From positions 155,308 through 219,307 of the forward strand of contig NW_020194684.1 in assembly GCF_002865645.1 (NCBI RefSeq): 64,000 nucleotides of DNA, read 5' to 3'. Below the pieces are notes generated by a model. The model made no database searches, was not told the origin of the DNA, and saw only the letters and a list, made by a program, of their open reading frames with translations. Below, piece by piece: positions 34,991 through 49,435 of the stretch. This DNA comes from Hyaloscypha bicolor E (lineage: Eukaryota > Ascomycota > Leotiomycetes > Helotiales > Hyaloscyphaceae). Position 1 is the stretch's first letter. Each line of letters starts with the position of its first letter. A program made the position numbers and the translations under genes.

Positions 34991-37592
34991 TCTTTTTTTT
35001 TAGTAATTCAGAATTCTTTTCAATTTTAAGAAATTATTAAAAAATAGTTTTGGATTTTAAACTATAATTTAAATTATATAATTTTAGAAATTCCTTAGAA
35101 TTTTTAAAATTAAAGAAAATAAATAACTAGATATTATAATTTTTAAGCCAGGCTTTTTATTTAATTAAATACTATTATTTCTTATTTCTATTATCTTATT
35201 AGTAATTAATAATAGCTTTTATTTCTTATTTCTATTTTTTATTATTATTTACTAATTTCGGAACTTCTTTAAAAAAAAATATAAATATAATTCTTGATTT
35301 TTTTTATTATATATTTTTTAAAAAGAAAAATATAAAAAATTAAATATAAATGATTATATATATTTAATAGTTCTAATTTATATACTAAATTATTAATATA
35401 TTTAAAAACTTTAAACGAATTTATTAATTTTAGTTTAAGCTTTTTTATCTTAAATTTAATATTTTTTAGGCTTTTTTAAAATAATATTTAATTAATTAAT
35501 ATTTATTATAATAGATTTCCGGATTATTTTATATATAATATTATAAATCCTTAAGCTTTTTTTATTTTATTTTAAAGATTTCTAGCCTTTTATATATAGC
35601 TAGTATTTTTAGAATTCTATAGAAATTAAAAATAATATTTATAATATATATATAAATTTTTTTTTTATAAAATCTAATATTTTAAATTATTATATATAAA
35701 TTTCATAAAAGATAATTTCTTAAACTAGTTATTTTTTTTAAATATTATAATAATATTTCAAGTAATATTTCAGGGCCTGATTTTATTTTTTTATTTAATT
35801 ATTTAATTAAAAATAATTATTAGTATAGCTATTCCTTTAGGAGTTATGTATATAGTCACAAAACACGGGATACGGGATATAGGTAATAAGACATGGGATA
35901 CGGGATATAGTTATATAACCCCGCGTCCTATAGGTAACTCGACTAGTAAATTAGACCCTATTAGGCTTAGCAGATTTAGGGATCGCATATTAATACCACG
36001 ATACTATATTCTCTACTTCTGAATAATAACTTTACTAACCTTATATAAATAGTATTCTATAATTATATAATAGTACTATATATTACTAGTAAACTAATAA
36101 TAATAAACTGTATTTAAATACTATTTATATATTAAATATAAATAAAAAGCAAATTAGAACTAGCTAGTAAATATTATTTTTTAATTAAAATAATTCTATT
36201 AGAAAAGCTAAAAATCGAGAAAATATATTTTTATATAATTTTAATAAGTTTTAAAAAGTTAATTATTTTATAATATATAATATATTTTATTATTTTAGAA
36301 TACTAATAAATAATTATAAAAATTAAATTAAAATTAGAATCTTTTATTAAGTTTTTATATAATAATAGACCTATAATAAAATCTATAAAGATTTTATTCT
36401 TAAGTTCTTTAGGCTATGAATAAACTATTAAATAAACTATATAGCTAATATTTCTTAGCTTTAACTTTTTAATAAATATTATATTCTTAATAATATTTAT
36501 AAATATCTTTTTTTATATTTTTCTAATACTAGAATCTTTTAAAAAACTCGAGAGTTTTCTTTATTTTATAATATCTGGATATTAAATTATTATAATAAAG
36601 CTTTATAACTTTTTAATATAAAGCAGAATTATTAAATATAATAATTCTTAAATAACATTTAAATAGGCTCAAATTATTTTTTTAAATTTCTTTTTTTTTA
36701 AGTATTTTTTTTACTAAACTTCTATTTTAAAATATTCTAATATTAAGAATTATTTCTTTAAATTATTTAAATAATATCTAGAAAAGATTTAGATAAAAGA
36801 ACTAATATTATCGTTCTTTTAATAGTTATATATATTTATATATAAAGAATTAGATATTTATAATTATTTAATTTAAAAATTCGAGAAACTAAAAAGTTTT
36901 TAGTTTTATTAAATAATATAGTTATAAATATCTTTATTATTTTAGCTATAATATAAAACTTTTATAATATTTTCTTATATTTTATTTTTTAAATAATTCT
37001 ATAAATAAGAAATCTATAAAATAATCTATTTATTTATCTTATAATAAATATTTCTTTTTAGCTATTATAAATATAACAAGTATTAAATAATATTTAATTT
37101 AAAAAAAAAGCCTTTTAAATATTTATAAGAACCTCTAAATTATAATTATAAAAGCTTTCTTTAATTTATTTTAAAAAATTAAAAGCCAAGTTATATTAAT
37201 AGAATTTTTTTATAATTAGGACTTTTATTAGATTCGTTTATTAGATTTAAAGTACTTTTATAATAAATAATATTAAAATTATATATTATAAGCTATATTA
37301 TTTAATATATTTAATAGTTTTTTAAATATTTTATTTTTATAAAATATTAGAGATTATTATAATCTATAATGATTTTAATTATAAACTTGAATTCTTTAAA
37401 ATAATAGTACTAATATTTAAAGGCTTTAATAATTATAAGCAATTCCCTATTATAAATACTATAATTATATTTAACTTTAAAAAGTTTCCGGAATTAAAAT
37501 ATTATTAAATACTAGTATTTCTTAAAACTATTATTAAAATTAACTTATTATAAAATAATATTAATAATTATAAATTTTAATATATTAGTTTT
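34990..37592 (-). pseudogene. RNase H-integrase-chromodomain of Gypsy F (degenerate)
   Basis: From 37592 downward: RNase H (YNRELLIIIKAFKY near 37430, then a D-Y-N-N-L version of DHKNL), the integrase core (FIDFI-GLL near 36370, TSQF block near 36170), and the TDGQTER-like region that spans the solo LTR insertion. The C-terminal domain includes a NLVYKLELLN block near 35390, and a chromodomain ends near 35000. It would have integrated the element, targeted by the chromodomain to methylated-histone chromatin. Confidence 0.8.
35818..36099 (+). repeat. Solo LTR-B inserted in Gypsy F integrase
   Basis: A 282-bp LTR-B in the orientation opposite to copy 1, flanked by ATAAT on both sides (35813-35817, 36100-36104). 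Removing it and one ATAAT restores sequence matching the left Gypsy copy at 2141-2200. It is the least mutated LTR-B in the window (for example CGGGATACGGGATATAGG), so it is the best consensus source. Confidence 0.88.
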
Positions 37593-37669
37593 TATTAGTT
37601 TACTAGAAATATATAATACTATTATATAGTTATAAAATACTATTTATATAAATTAGTAAAATAAGAATT
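37593..37669 (-). repeat. LTR-B fragment: outer 77 bp of the element 1 LTR
   Basis: It begins TATTAGTTTACTAG and stops at GAATT (37665-37669), the target duplication of element 2. The rest of the same LTR resumes at 43781. Confidence 0.85.
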
Positions 37670-37954
37670 TATTAATATAGCTATTTCTTTAGGAATTATA
37701 TATATAATTACGAGATATAAAATACGGAATATAAATAATAAAATATAAAATACGAGATATAGTTATATAACTTTATATTCTATAAATAACTCGATTAGTA
37801 AACTAGATTTTATTAGGCTTAATAAATTTAGAAATTATATATTAATATTATAATATTATATTTTTTATTTCTAAAAAATAATAACTTTACTAATCTTATA
37901 TAAATAGTATTTTATAATTATATAATAATACTACATATTACTAGTAAACTAATA
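37670..37954 (+). repeat. LTR-B, 5' LTR of element 2
   Basis: 285 bp, starts TATTAATATAGC and ends AAACTAATA; same length as the partner at 43496-43780. Confidence 0.9.
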
Positions 37955-39342
37955 CTAATTAGTTTATATATATAAATTAGAGAAAATTTTAAATTAGTTC
38001 TAAAAGTATTTAATAGACTAAAATAAATTTAGTCTATTTTATATTAAAGAAGAAAATTATTTATTAACTTTATAAAAGTATTTAATAACTTATAGAAAGG
38101 ATATTAGCTTTTACTAATTAATAAATAGTTAGCTATTTAATTATTTAATTATTTAATTTCTATTATTTTTTAAAACTAATTTCTTTTAATTCTAAGACTA
38201 TTTTCTTGAAAACTATCTTTTCTATTTATATAATATTCGTATTTATAAAACTTCTTTCCGAAATACATATTCTATATATGCCTTTAAAGCTCTTTAATTA
38301 CTATTTCGATTTTACTATTAAATCGAATTCTTTAAGCTTTAGATCCTCCCGGAATTATAATATTTTACTTCCTAAATTTCTTATTATAAACGAAATATTT
38401 AAGAATAAAATATTTATTTTAATACTTATAATATTTCTATATATTTAGGTATCTGATATTTCTATTAGATATCTAGTATCTAGATATCTAGAGTATCTAG
38501 TATCTGAATCTAATATCTAAATCAGGTATTTAAATATCTAAATATTTTTATTACTAAACTCTTTTTATAAATCTATTATAAACCATATATATATACTAGA
38601 AAGAACCTGAACTCGGTTTAATATAAATACTAATAAGAGAAAGAAGCTAATTAAGAAATAGGAAAATAGTATTAATCTAGTAATTATAATAAAAACTAAT
38701 TTTTAGAAATATCTAATTATTAAGAAATATTAGTATATTTTATATAAAAAGAGTAATAATAATTTATAGAACTTATTTTAGAATAACTTTAAAAACTTTA
38801 ATATTATAATATATAATTTAATTAATTATATATTTATATAAAATCTTTAAGTCTAATTTTAATATAATAGTATTTATATTAAATAGAACTATAAAAACCT
38901 TACTATTATATAATTCTTTATTAACTTTATTTAAAAAAAAGCATATAGAATAAAGCTAATATTATTAATAATAGTCTAATTAGAATAGATCTTTTTTAGG
39001 AACCTATTATATTAGTTTATTTTATTTTAGATAAAATTAGATATAAAGAAATTAAGCTATTTATTTATTTCTTTTAAATTAAGGCTATTTACTATTTACT
39101 ATTTTTATTATTATTAGTATTATTACTAAACCCGAATTTCTATTAATTAATATCTATTATTATTACTAGAAAGCTTATTAGAAAAATAATAAAAATATAA
39201 TAGAACTAATAATAGTTTTAATTATAAATTTACTATTTTCCTTAATATTTACTAATATATAAAGCTTTTAGAAAAGATATTAATAAGAGCTTTTTTTACT
39301 ATATTAAAGGAACTAGTATAAAACTATTTCTATAATAACTAA

Positions 39343-40591
39343 TATAATATAATAGGCTATATTTTCTAAAAATTATATTATTTTAATAGTTTTAAGGTTT
39401 TAGTTATATAGTAAAGGCTACGGTCTTTTATATATAACTTGCGGAAATTATATAAAAAAGCTAGTTTTTCTATAATTCTAGAGAATAATTTCTTTTTAGT
39501 ATTTAATTAATTAAGCTTTTATATACTATATATTATTTATACTTTATTATTTATGTTTTTAATCTTATTATTTTACTATTAAGTTATATTTTATATTCTA
39601 GTATATTTTATATAAGCTTTTATTTTATTATAATTTCTTTCTTATATATTTTATAATAAGTAATATAAAAAGAATTAAAACTTTATAATTAAGGTAATAT
39701 TCTTATAAAGTTCTAAGGAATTTTTATAAGGCAAATTATTAGTTTAATAAATTAGAAAAGAAAAAGGCTATTATAATACCTTAAGCCTAAAACTAAAATA
39801 TTAAGAATATATAAGTATTAATCTTAGTATCTTATATTAATTTCTAATATATCTAGTAACTTAAATATAGATTAGTTATAAGATATAATTACTAGTATAA
39901 TATATAGAAATAATAAAAATAGAGGCTAATTATAAAAGAAAAAGAAATAAAAGAAAAAGAAATAAAGGAAATAAAATAAGAAATATTATACTAAAATAAT
40001 ATAAGTTAGACCTTAATTAGAAATAAACTTTAGTATTTAGAAATAAAATTATATTATTAATTTATATATTATTTTTTAGTTATAATAAAGACTAAAATAA
40101 AAATAATATTAGTTTTAATAAAAAAGCTTATTTCTAAATTCGGAAAAGATATCTAAAAAAAGAAATACTTTTAATTTTAAATAAAATAATAAATAGAAAC
40201 TAGAAATAAAAAAATTAAAAAATTAGAAATAAGATATTATATAAATTATCTAAAGAAGCTTCTAGAAAAAGAAAAGAATACTAAGTAAAAATAAAAAAGA
40301 GAATTATAGTATAGTAGGCTATATTCTTTAAAAATTATATTATTTTAGTAGTTTTAAGGTTTTAGTTATATAGTAAAAGCCATAGCCTTTTATATATAAC
40401 TTACGGAAATTATATAAGAAAGCTAGTTTTTCTATAATTCTAGAGAATAATCTCTCCTGAGTATTTAATTAATTAAGCTTTTATATATTATATACTATTT
40501 ATACTTTTAATTTATTATTTTATTATTAAGTTATGTTTTATACTCTAGTATACTTTATATGAGTTTTTGTCTTATTATAGTTTCTCTTCTA
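39343..40591 (+). mobile_element. Short LTR-C element (two LTR-C copies around about 660 bp)
   Basis: LTR-C copies at 39343-39644 and 40305-40591 share ATAGGCTATATT-type starts, a GCC...GGCC-like centre and a TTTCTCTCCT-type end. The roughly 660 bp between them contains Lys/Glu-rich plus-strand coding remnants (GAAATAAAAGAAAAAG repeats near 39940-39970) but no pol. It may be a non-autonomous element or the product of deletion within a larger one. No target duplication was found and the exact ends are tentative. Confidence 0.6.
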
Positions 40592-40719
40592 TATTAGCTA
40601 ATAGCTTTAAAATATTAATATATTATATATTTGAAATATTCTAAAATAGTATTAGATTAATATTTATTTAGACTCTTCTAATTAGATTATAATAAATATT
40701 AGAAAGTAATTTACTAATA

Positions 40720-43210
40720 AGGAATTTACTTAGTTTATAAATATTATAGAAACTAAGATTAAAATTATTTCTATAAAAGCTTATAATTTCGTCGGAATTA
40801 TAAAATATTATTATAACCCGATTTAATATATTTATCTTATTATTATAGCCAAAATTAATAGAATTAATAAAAATATTATATTTTAAATAGTTTTTAAAGC
40901 TATTAATAATTTTATTAAACCTAATAATATTATTTTAATTCTTTTAGTTTATAATATTTTATTTTAAATAACTAAATATAATACTTTATTACTAATTATA
41001 TTATAATAATTAGTAATATTTAAAAAGATAATAATAGAAATTTAGAAGCTTTAAACTAGATATTAAATTATAAATACCCTAAATACCCGAAATAGTTCTA
41101 GTATTACTAATATTTATAAACTTTTTTTAAATTCGGATATTTTTATATAATATAAAGAAAATACTAATTAATTTAGTAATTAGAATAAGCTATATAAACT
41201 AGTAGCTATTAATAGAAAGAACTATATACTAATTCTATTATATAATAATATTATCTTTTATTTACTTTTTATAAAACTATTTTATATAAAAGATATTAAG
41301 ATTATTATTAATAGCTCTAAACCTAAAACTATTTCTGAACTTTATAATAAAATTAAAAGTAATATAAATATAATTTCTTTTATTATTCCCGTTATTTTAC
41401 TAAAATATAATAAAAAATACTTTTATAAGAACCCGGATTTTATAATATTCCTATAAAATAATAACTTATATAAGAACTTTTACTAAATTAAAATTATTAG
41501 CTTTCTAGAAAAAGATATATTTAAGGTTATTTCTAGATCTTAAATACTAAAAGAAATATATATTTTTAATTTCCGGTTTATTAATAAGATTAAGAATAAG
41601 AATATGAAAAGAAAGTTTAAAAAGTCGAAACTAGTTATCTAAGTTTATAATAATAATAAGAAATATATAATATTAATATAATTATTTACTATTTAATATA
41701 TTAGTTAGAGAATTATTTTTAGTATTATTATTATAATAATAATAAATATTATAGAATTATATTTATATAATATTTTATAAGCTTATATCTAATTAATAAC
41801 TTTATTTAATTATAATTTCTATATTAATTTACTTTATAAGCTTATTAAAAAGCTAAATCTAAAGAATAATTCTATTTTAAAGATTATAAAACTATTATAG
41901 TTATTATAATATATAGTATTAGTAGGGATTAGACTAGAGCTAGTAAGATATCTAGTATCTAAAAGAAATATCTAGTATCTAAATAAGGCATCTATAATTA
42001 CCTAATTATTATATATAACTCCGAGCTTAAACTAGTATATAAACCTATATATAGCTCGTAATTATTTAGATCCAAGGCTTTTTTAAGATTCTTTTCTCTC
42101 TTTAGCTTTAAATTATTAAAATAGAAATAGCCTAATTATATCTTCCAGGCCCTAGATCTTATACTTATAATAAAAACTATTATATAATATACTAGAAACT
42201 AGGAATTACTAGTTTAAAACTTACTATTTCTATTATACTAATAAGCTTTTTATAAAATAATTAATTTATAACTTTTACTTTTTCTATAATAAGTAATTTT
42301 TTAAAATTATTAGCCTTTAAACTAATAATATTCTATTTATTAGAACTAATAATTTTATAAAAATAGAATAACTAAAGTTCTAAAAAACTAAATTCTTGAC
42401 TAAAAAGTATAAATACCTTACTTTTAATTATAATCTCAAGTTTAATAAAAGTATTATTTATATAAATACTACTAGAATTACTTTTATATAAAAATACTAA
42501 TATAAAAACCTTTAAATTATTTTTATAAAAAATATTATTACTATAAGTAATAGAAGTACTATATATTAAGATTTCTTTATTAAGAACTAATATATTATCT
42601 AATATATTAGAGAAATATATATTATATTAATTTATTAACTAGAAGCTTTATATAACCTATTAATTATTATTTAAGCTATTAAATCTTAAGAAATAAATAT
42701 AAAGGCATTTAATAAATATATTTAATAGTAAATTAAGAATACTATTAAAGAACTAAAATTTATAAAGCTAATAAAAAAATTCTTATATTTAATTATTTTT
42801 ATAAATACTTTATTTATAAATAATAGAGATCTTTTTTCCTAAATTAAATATATTCTAGTTCTAATAAACGAAACTAAATATACTAATATTATTTACTAGT
42901 TCTTTATTAAATATAAGAAAGTTACTAGAAGTATTCTAGTTTTAGAACTTTATAATATAACTTATAGCTTTAATATAAGTGCTTTAGTTAAATCTATAAT
43001 TAATAAAATACTAGAAAGAGAACTATTATTAATAGTTTATATAAATTCGAAGTTATTATATAAATATTTCATTAAATTAGAAACTATTTAAAAAAAAGCA
43101 TCTAATAATTAATATAATATATATTTATTCGATATATAAATAATAAAAGATTATAGAAATTAAATAGATTAAGAGAAAATTAAATCCTGTTAATTCTAAA
43201 ATAAAATTAA
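40720..43210 (+). pseudogene. Degenerate Copia pol (integrase, RT, RNase H) of element 2
   Basis: Readable blocks on the plus strand are as follows. Integrase has KEFT-FI and an IIKYYYNPI tract (normally VERYH-P). RT starts with FLEKDIFKVISR and KEIYIFNFRFINKIKNK, typical of fungal Copia RT, then KRKFKKSKLV. The LYLRDISQAY-like region is followed by NNSILKIIKPL, which precedes the catalytic core. RNase H is at the 3' end (EL-AMA-like near 42950-43000). Stops occur every few dozen codons, mostly at Gln/Trp positions. Confidence 0.82.
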
Positions 43211-43495
43211 AGCTAATAAATACTTTTAAATACTTAATTAATATAAATATTAAATAATTAAATATAGAGAAATAGATTAAATATAAATAAAATAAGAAAT
43301 AAATATATAAAATAAGGGAATATTATAGGAAAGAAAGTTATATATAAAAGGCTATAGCCTTTCGTATATAATTAAAACCTTAGAAATAATATAAATATAT
43401 AAAGTATTTAGGAAATCTAATATTAGACTAGATTAGAGAATTTATATATAATTAGAAAAAAATACTATTTTTCGCGTTTTTTAAATAGTTTTTAG

Positions 43496-43780
43496 TATTA
43501 ATATAATTATTTCTTTAGAAATTATATATATAATTACGAGATATAGGATATAAAATATAAGTAATAAGATATAAAATATAAGATATAATTATATAACCTT
43601 ATATTTTATAAGTAACTCGATTAATAAACTAGATCTTATTAGGCTTAATAAATTTAGAAATTATATATTAATATTATAATATTATATTTCCTATATTTAA
43701 AAAATAATAACTTTACTAATTTTATATAAATAATATTATATAATTATATAATAGTATTATATATTACTAATAAACTAATA
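43496..43780 (+). repeat. LTR-B, 3' LTR of element 2
   Basis: 285 bp, TATTAATATAATT to AAACTAATA, followed by the GAATT duplication. Confidence 0.9.
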
Positions 43781-43974
43781 GAATTATAATATTATAATAT
43801 TAATATATAATTCCTAAATTTATTAAACCTAATAGAAACTAGCTACTAGTTAAGTTACTAATATAATATAAGATTATATAATTATTACTTATTATTTATA
43901 TTTTATTATTTCTAGTTATTTCTATATTATATAATTATATTATATAACTATTAATAATTATAGCTATACTAATA
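43781..43974 (-). repeat. LTR-B fragment: inner part of the element 1 LTR
   Basis: It continues the LTR interrupted at 37669, beginning with the duplicated GAATT and ending CTATACTAATA. Together the two parts make one LTR like 49436-49720. Confidence 0.85.
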
Positions 43975-43999
43975 TTAGAACCTTTTTAAAAAATATGAA

Positions 44000-46900
44000 A
44001 AATAGTACTTTTTTTTAATTATATATAAACTTTCTAATTCGGTTTAATACTAGATTTTTTAAATATTTTATATATTTATATTATTTTTAAGATTTTAATT
44101 ATATATTAAAAGCTATAGCCTTTTATATATAATTTCCTTTCCTATAATATTTTCTTATCTTATATATTTATATTTATTAATTTAATCTAATATTAGATAT
44201 CTAAATATCTAAATATTTAAATATTAGATATTAAAGAAATCTTTATATATATCTTTCTATTTTATATATCTTTTTATTTTATATATTTATTTCCTATTCT
44301 ATTTATATTTAATTTATTTCTCTATATCTAATTATATAATATTTATATTAATAAGGTATTTAAAAGTATTTAATAGCTTTAATTTTATTATAAAATCGAT
44401 AGGATTTAATTCTTTTTTAATTTATTTAATTTCTATAATTTCTTATTATTTATATATTAAATAAAAATATATTATATTAATTATTAGATATTTCTTTTAA
44501 ATAGTATCTAATTTAATAAGGTATTTATATAACGACTTTAAATTTATATAAATAACTAGTAATAATTCTATTTCTAGTATTTTATTAATTATAAATTTAA
44601 CTAAAGTATTTATATTAAAACTATAAGCTATATTATAAAGTTTTAAAGCTAGAATACTTCTAGTAATTCTTTTATATTTAGTAAAAAACTAGTAAATAAT
44701 ATTAGTATATCTAGTTCTATTTATTAAACTAGAATATATCTAATTAGAAAAAGAGATTTCTATTATTTATAAATAAAGTATTTATAAAAATAATTAAATA
44801 TAAGAATTTTTTTATTAGTTTTATAAATCTTAGTTCTCTAGTAATATTCTTAATTTACTAATAAATATATTTATTAAATATCTTTATATTAGTTTCCGAG
44901 AATTTAATAGCTTAAATAATAATTAATAAATTATATAAAGCTTCTAGTTAATAAACTAATATAATATATACTCTTTTAATATATTAGATAATATATTAGT
45001 TTTTAATAGAAAAGTTTTAATAAATAGTCTTTTTTATAAAAATAATTTAGAGGGTTTTATATTAGTATTTCTATATAAAAGTAATTCTAATAATATTTAT
45101 ATAAATAATACTTTTATTAAACTTGAGATTATAATTAAAAATAAGGAATTTATATTTCTTAGCTAAAAACTTAGTTTTTTAAAGCTTTAATTACTTTATT
45201 TTTATAAAATTATTAGTTTTAATAAATAAAATATTATTAGTTTAAAAGCTAATAATTCTAAAGAAATATTTATTATAAAAAAGACAAAGATTATAAGTTA
45301 ATTATTTTATAAAAAGCTTATTAATATAATAGAAATAATAAGTTTTAAACTAGTAATTTCTAGCTTCTAATATATTATATAATAGTTTTATAATCTTTAG
45401 AATAGAATTATTTTTTAGATTTAGCTTTCTAATAAACTTATAAGATATTATATTAATATAATAATAATACTAAAAATAATTTTCTAGCTAATATATTAAA
45501 TAATAAATAATTATATTAATACTATATATTTCTTACTATTATTATAAGTTTAGATAACTAGTCTTAACTTTTTAAGCTCTTTTTCTATATCCTTATTCTT
45601 AATCTTATTAATAAATCAAAAATTAAAAATAATTTTTTTTTTAATATTTGAGATCTAGAAATAATATTAAATATATTTCTTTCTAAAAGGCTAGTAACTT
45701 TAATTTAATAGAAGTTTTTATATAGGTTATTATTTTATAGAAATATTATAATATCCGGAGTTTTATAAAAGTATTTTCTATTATATCTTAGTAAAATAGC
45801 GGGAATAATAAAAGGAATTATACTTATATTATTTTTAGTTTTATTATTAAATTCGGGAATAAATTCAGATTTAAAACTATTAGTAATAACTTTAATATCT
45901 CTTATATAAAAGGGCTTTATAGAAATTAAACAAAAAATAGTATTATTATATAATAAAGCTAATATATAGTTTTTTTATTAATAGCTATTAGCTTATATAA
46001 TCTATTTTAATTACTAGATTAATTAGTATTTCTTTTATATTAAATAAGAATATTTAAATTCAGGAATAGTTTATAGATATTAATAGTACTAGAATTATTT
46101 CGGGTATTTAAAATATTTATAATTTAATATCTAGCTTAAAGCTTCTAAATTTCTATTATTACCTTTTTAAATACTACTAATTATTATAATATAATAAATA
46201 ATAAGGTATTATATTTAGTTATTTGAAATAAAATATTATAAATTAAAAGAATTAAAATAATAATATTAGATTCTATAAAGTTATTAATAGCCTTAAAAGC
46301 TATTTGAAATATAGTATTCTTATTAATTCTATTAACTTTAGCTATAATAATAAAATAAATATATTAAATTAAATTATAATAGTATTTTATAATTCTAATA
46401 AAATTATAAGCTTTTATAAAAATAATTTTAATTTTAGTTCCTATAATATTTATTATAATTTAATTAAAAGAGCCTAAATAGTTATTAATCTAATATTATT
46501 TAAATATATTTCAAATATATATTATATTAATATTCTAAAACTATTAGCCGATTTAATATTAAATACTTTTATTAATAATATAAAATATAAGCTTATTAGA
46601 AATATAGAAAATATTAATAATAATAGAATAATTAAAGCTAATATTATTTCTTAAATTAAACTTGAATTATTTAAATAATTAGCTATATTTCCAGTATTAT
46701 TTATAGTATTTTATAAAATATTTAAGAGCTTTTATATTAATATTATAGCTTGCTTATTCTAATATATTCTAAAGTTTACTAATAAATAAATAGCTAAATT
46801 AATAATATAGATATTATAATTCGATTTTTATAAAAAAGCAAGAATTAGAAATAAAGAATTCGGAAATAAAGCTTTATAATATAGTATTTCAAAGCCAGAA

Positions 46901-47950
46901 AAAGTATTTGAAATATTATATTATTAATATATAGTTTCTAATAAAAATAATAAAATTATTAAAATAGATTTCTAGCTTATTTATATTAGCTAAACTAAAT
47001 AAAAATAAAGTTTTTAAAAATATAATATAGAATTATACTTATCTAATTAATATACTTATTATTATAGATTTAATAGAAAATATAAATCTAATATTAAACT
47101 AAATATTAATTTAGTCTTTAATAATTTTATTAAGTTTAATACTATTATTAGTTTATTAAAAAACTTGAAATTAGTTAGAACTAGTAATTAAGTATTTAAA
47201 AGCTCTAATATTAATTATAATTTTATAAAAGTAATAAATATTATATCTTAATATATTATTAATTATGAAAGTCTAAATGTTTTTTATTAAGGATTTAATA
47301 GACTTTAAAATATGGTTTTTATTTATTATCTAATATATAAAAAAAAGAAAAATAAGGTTATTTATAAAAGTATTAGCTATAATTATTAGTAAAATAGAAA
47401 TAATAGAAATATCTAAAAAGCTTTTAACTAAAATAAAATAAAAATCTAAATAGTAATTTTTTTTCTATTAATAAAGCTTTAAAAGTATTATTTACTAGTT
47501 TGTTTTTATTACTTTTATTATTCTCTTTACCTTTAGCTTTAATAATATATTATATATAAATATTATTAAAGTATTTATTAAAGTTACAGATATTTTGGAA
47601 TCTAAACTAATTAATATTTCCATTTCTAAATCGAGCCTTTTTAGTCTTTTATTTCTCTAATATATGCTTTTATAAATAGTATTCGGGTTTCTTATATATA
47701 AAATATAATTTCGAAATTAGTTTATTATTTACTTTTATATATATATTAAAAGAGCTAGTTATTATAAAAGTAATCTTGAGCTAATTTCTTTAGTATAATA
47801 AAAAAAGCTTATATTAGTAAATATTAAGGAAAATAATAAGTTTATAATTAAAATTACTATTAAATTCATTATACTTTTATTTTTTAATATAGATTTTAGT
47901 AATTTTTATAATAAGTTTTATAATTAAAAATAAAAAAAGTAATTAGGAAA
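44000..47950 (-). pseudogene. Degenerate Copia gag-pol of element 1
   Basis: Minus-strand counterpart of the pol in element 2. It is inverted and similar over RNase H/RT (44.3-45.8 kb) and integrase (46.2-46.8 kb), and also retains the gag and integrase N-terminal part (46.8-47.9 kb) that element 2 lost. It has no intact frame. Confidence 0.75.
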
Positions 47951-48110
47951 TATTCGGATATAGGTTTAATAATAATAGAACTAGTAGAAATATACTATTT
48001 ACTTTTAGTACTTTTATATTAGTATATAAATCTAATAAAGATATAAAATATAAAAAAAGAAATAATAATAATAATATAAAAATATTAAAAATAATAGATT
48101 CTAGATATTT

Positions 48111-48411
48111 TAGGAGAGAAACTATAATAAGACAAAAACTTATATAAAGTATACTAGAGTACAAAACGTGACTTAATAGTAAAATAATAAATCAAAAGCA
48201 TAAATAGTAAAATATAAATAGTATATAGTATATAAAAGCTTAATTAATTAAATACTCATAAGGGATTATTTTCTAAGACTATAGAAAAACCAGCTTTCTT
48301 ATATAATTTCCGCAAGTTATATATAAAAGGCCGCGGCCTTTAATATATAACCTAAATCTTAAAACTACTAAAATAATATAATTTTTAATAAGTACGGCCT
48401 GCTATACTATA
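48111..48411 (-). repeat. Solo LTR-C in the leader of element 1
   Basis: A 301-bp reverse copy of the LTR-C at 39343 and 40305. It is less mutated than those copies (keeps AAAGGCCGCGGCCTTT, a palindrome). Subtracting it gives element 1 the same LTR-to-gag distance as element 2, so it inserted afterwards. Confidence 0.7.
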
Positions 48412-49435
48412 ATACTTATTTTTTTATAAAAATAATAAAACCTAATAAAATTAGTCTCTTAATAAGATCTAGTCTAGCTATTAATAGATTTTTATTTATT
48501 TAGATATCTTATATATTTTTTTAATAATAGAAAGTAAAATAATTATAATAATAAAAATACTAGTATTTTATTATATATATATATTACTATATTAAAGAAT
48601 CTTATATAAATATAATATTTCTAGAAATTCAAGCTTATTAAAGTTCTTTTAATAAGTGAAATCTTTAAAATTATATCTAAATAATTTCTAAAAGTTATTA
48701 TTAATTATTTTATAAAAAATATATTAAAATAGTTTAATATTTAAGAATTCGAATATCTCGTATATTATAATAGTATCTAAATTAATTTCATATCTTTATT
48801 TTATTACTATTTCCTTAAAATTATTATTTTTTATAAATATAAAATAATTAGATTAAATAAATCTAATAAAGAAATTATTTACTATAATAAATTCTATTAT
48901 TATATATTTTATAGGCTTATATCTAGTTTAAAATATAGTAATTCGTAAAAAAAAAAAATAGATTTATAAAAAGGAAAATAGTTTACAAAATAAATAAATA
49001 AAAATTTCGTTTATAATAAGAAATTTAGAAAGTAAAATTTTAAAGAATAAAATATCGAGATTTCGAAAAAACCTAATAATTCTAAAGCTTAAGAGCTCCA
49101 GATATTTAGGTAATTATAAGAAAAGTAGTTTTATAAGATAGTTAAATAATTAAATAACTAATTATTTAATATTTAATAAGAAATAATATTTTTCTTTTTT
49201 ATAAAACCGAATTATAAATAAAGATAACTATTATTTTTCTTCTTTAATATAGTATAATTAGGCTTTAGTAAAATTAAATACCTTTCTCTTTTTTATAGAA
49301 CCGAATTATAAATAAAAGTAATAATAATTATTTCCTTTTTAATATAAAATAATAGCTTTATTTTTAAGAAATCGAATCTTAAATAAATATAACTTAATTC
49401 TTTTTATTATTTAATTTATATATATAAACTAATTA

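Larger units (their letters stand above)
37670..43780 (+). mobile_element. Copia retrotransposon, element 2, inserted in the LTR of element 1 (GAATT duplication)
   Basis: Direct LTR-B copies of 285 bp (37670-37954 and 43496-43780) and GAATT on both sides (37665-37669, 43781-43785) define a 6.1-kb element. Order on the plus strand: leader, gag-like sequence near 39.2 kb, a short LTR-C element (39343-40591), integrase C-terminal half (about 40720-41200), reverse transcriptase (about 41500-41960), RNase H (about 42550-43210), 3' untranslated part, LTR. The missing gag/integrase N-terminal part indicates an internal deletion next to LTR-C. Confidence 0.9.

Noticed and set aside
38206..38448. 80-codon plus-strand ORF
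   Set aside because: It is within the Copia leader, whose counterparts in elements 0 and 1 do not keep the frame.
47943..48164. 73-codon minus-strand ORF that looks like a membrane protein
   Set aside because: It overlaps the Copia leader and LTR-C. Hydrophobicity is a by-product of AT-rich codons.
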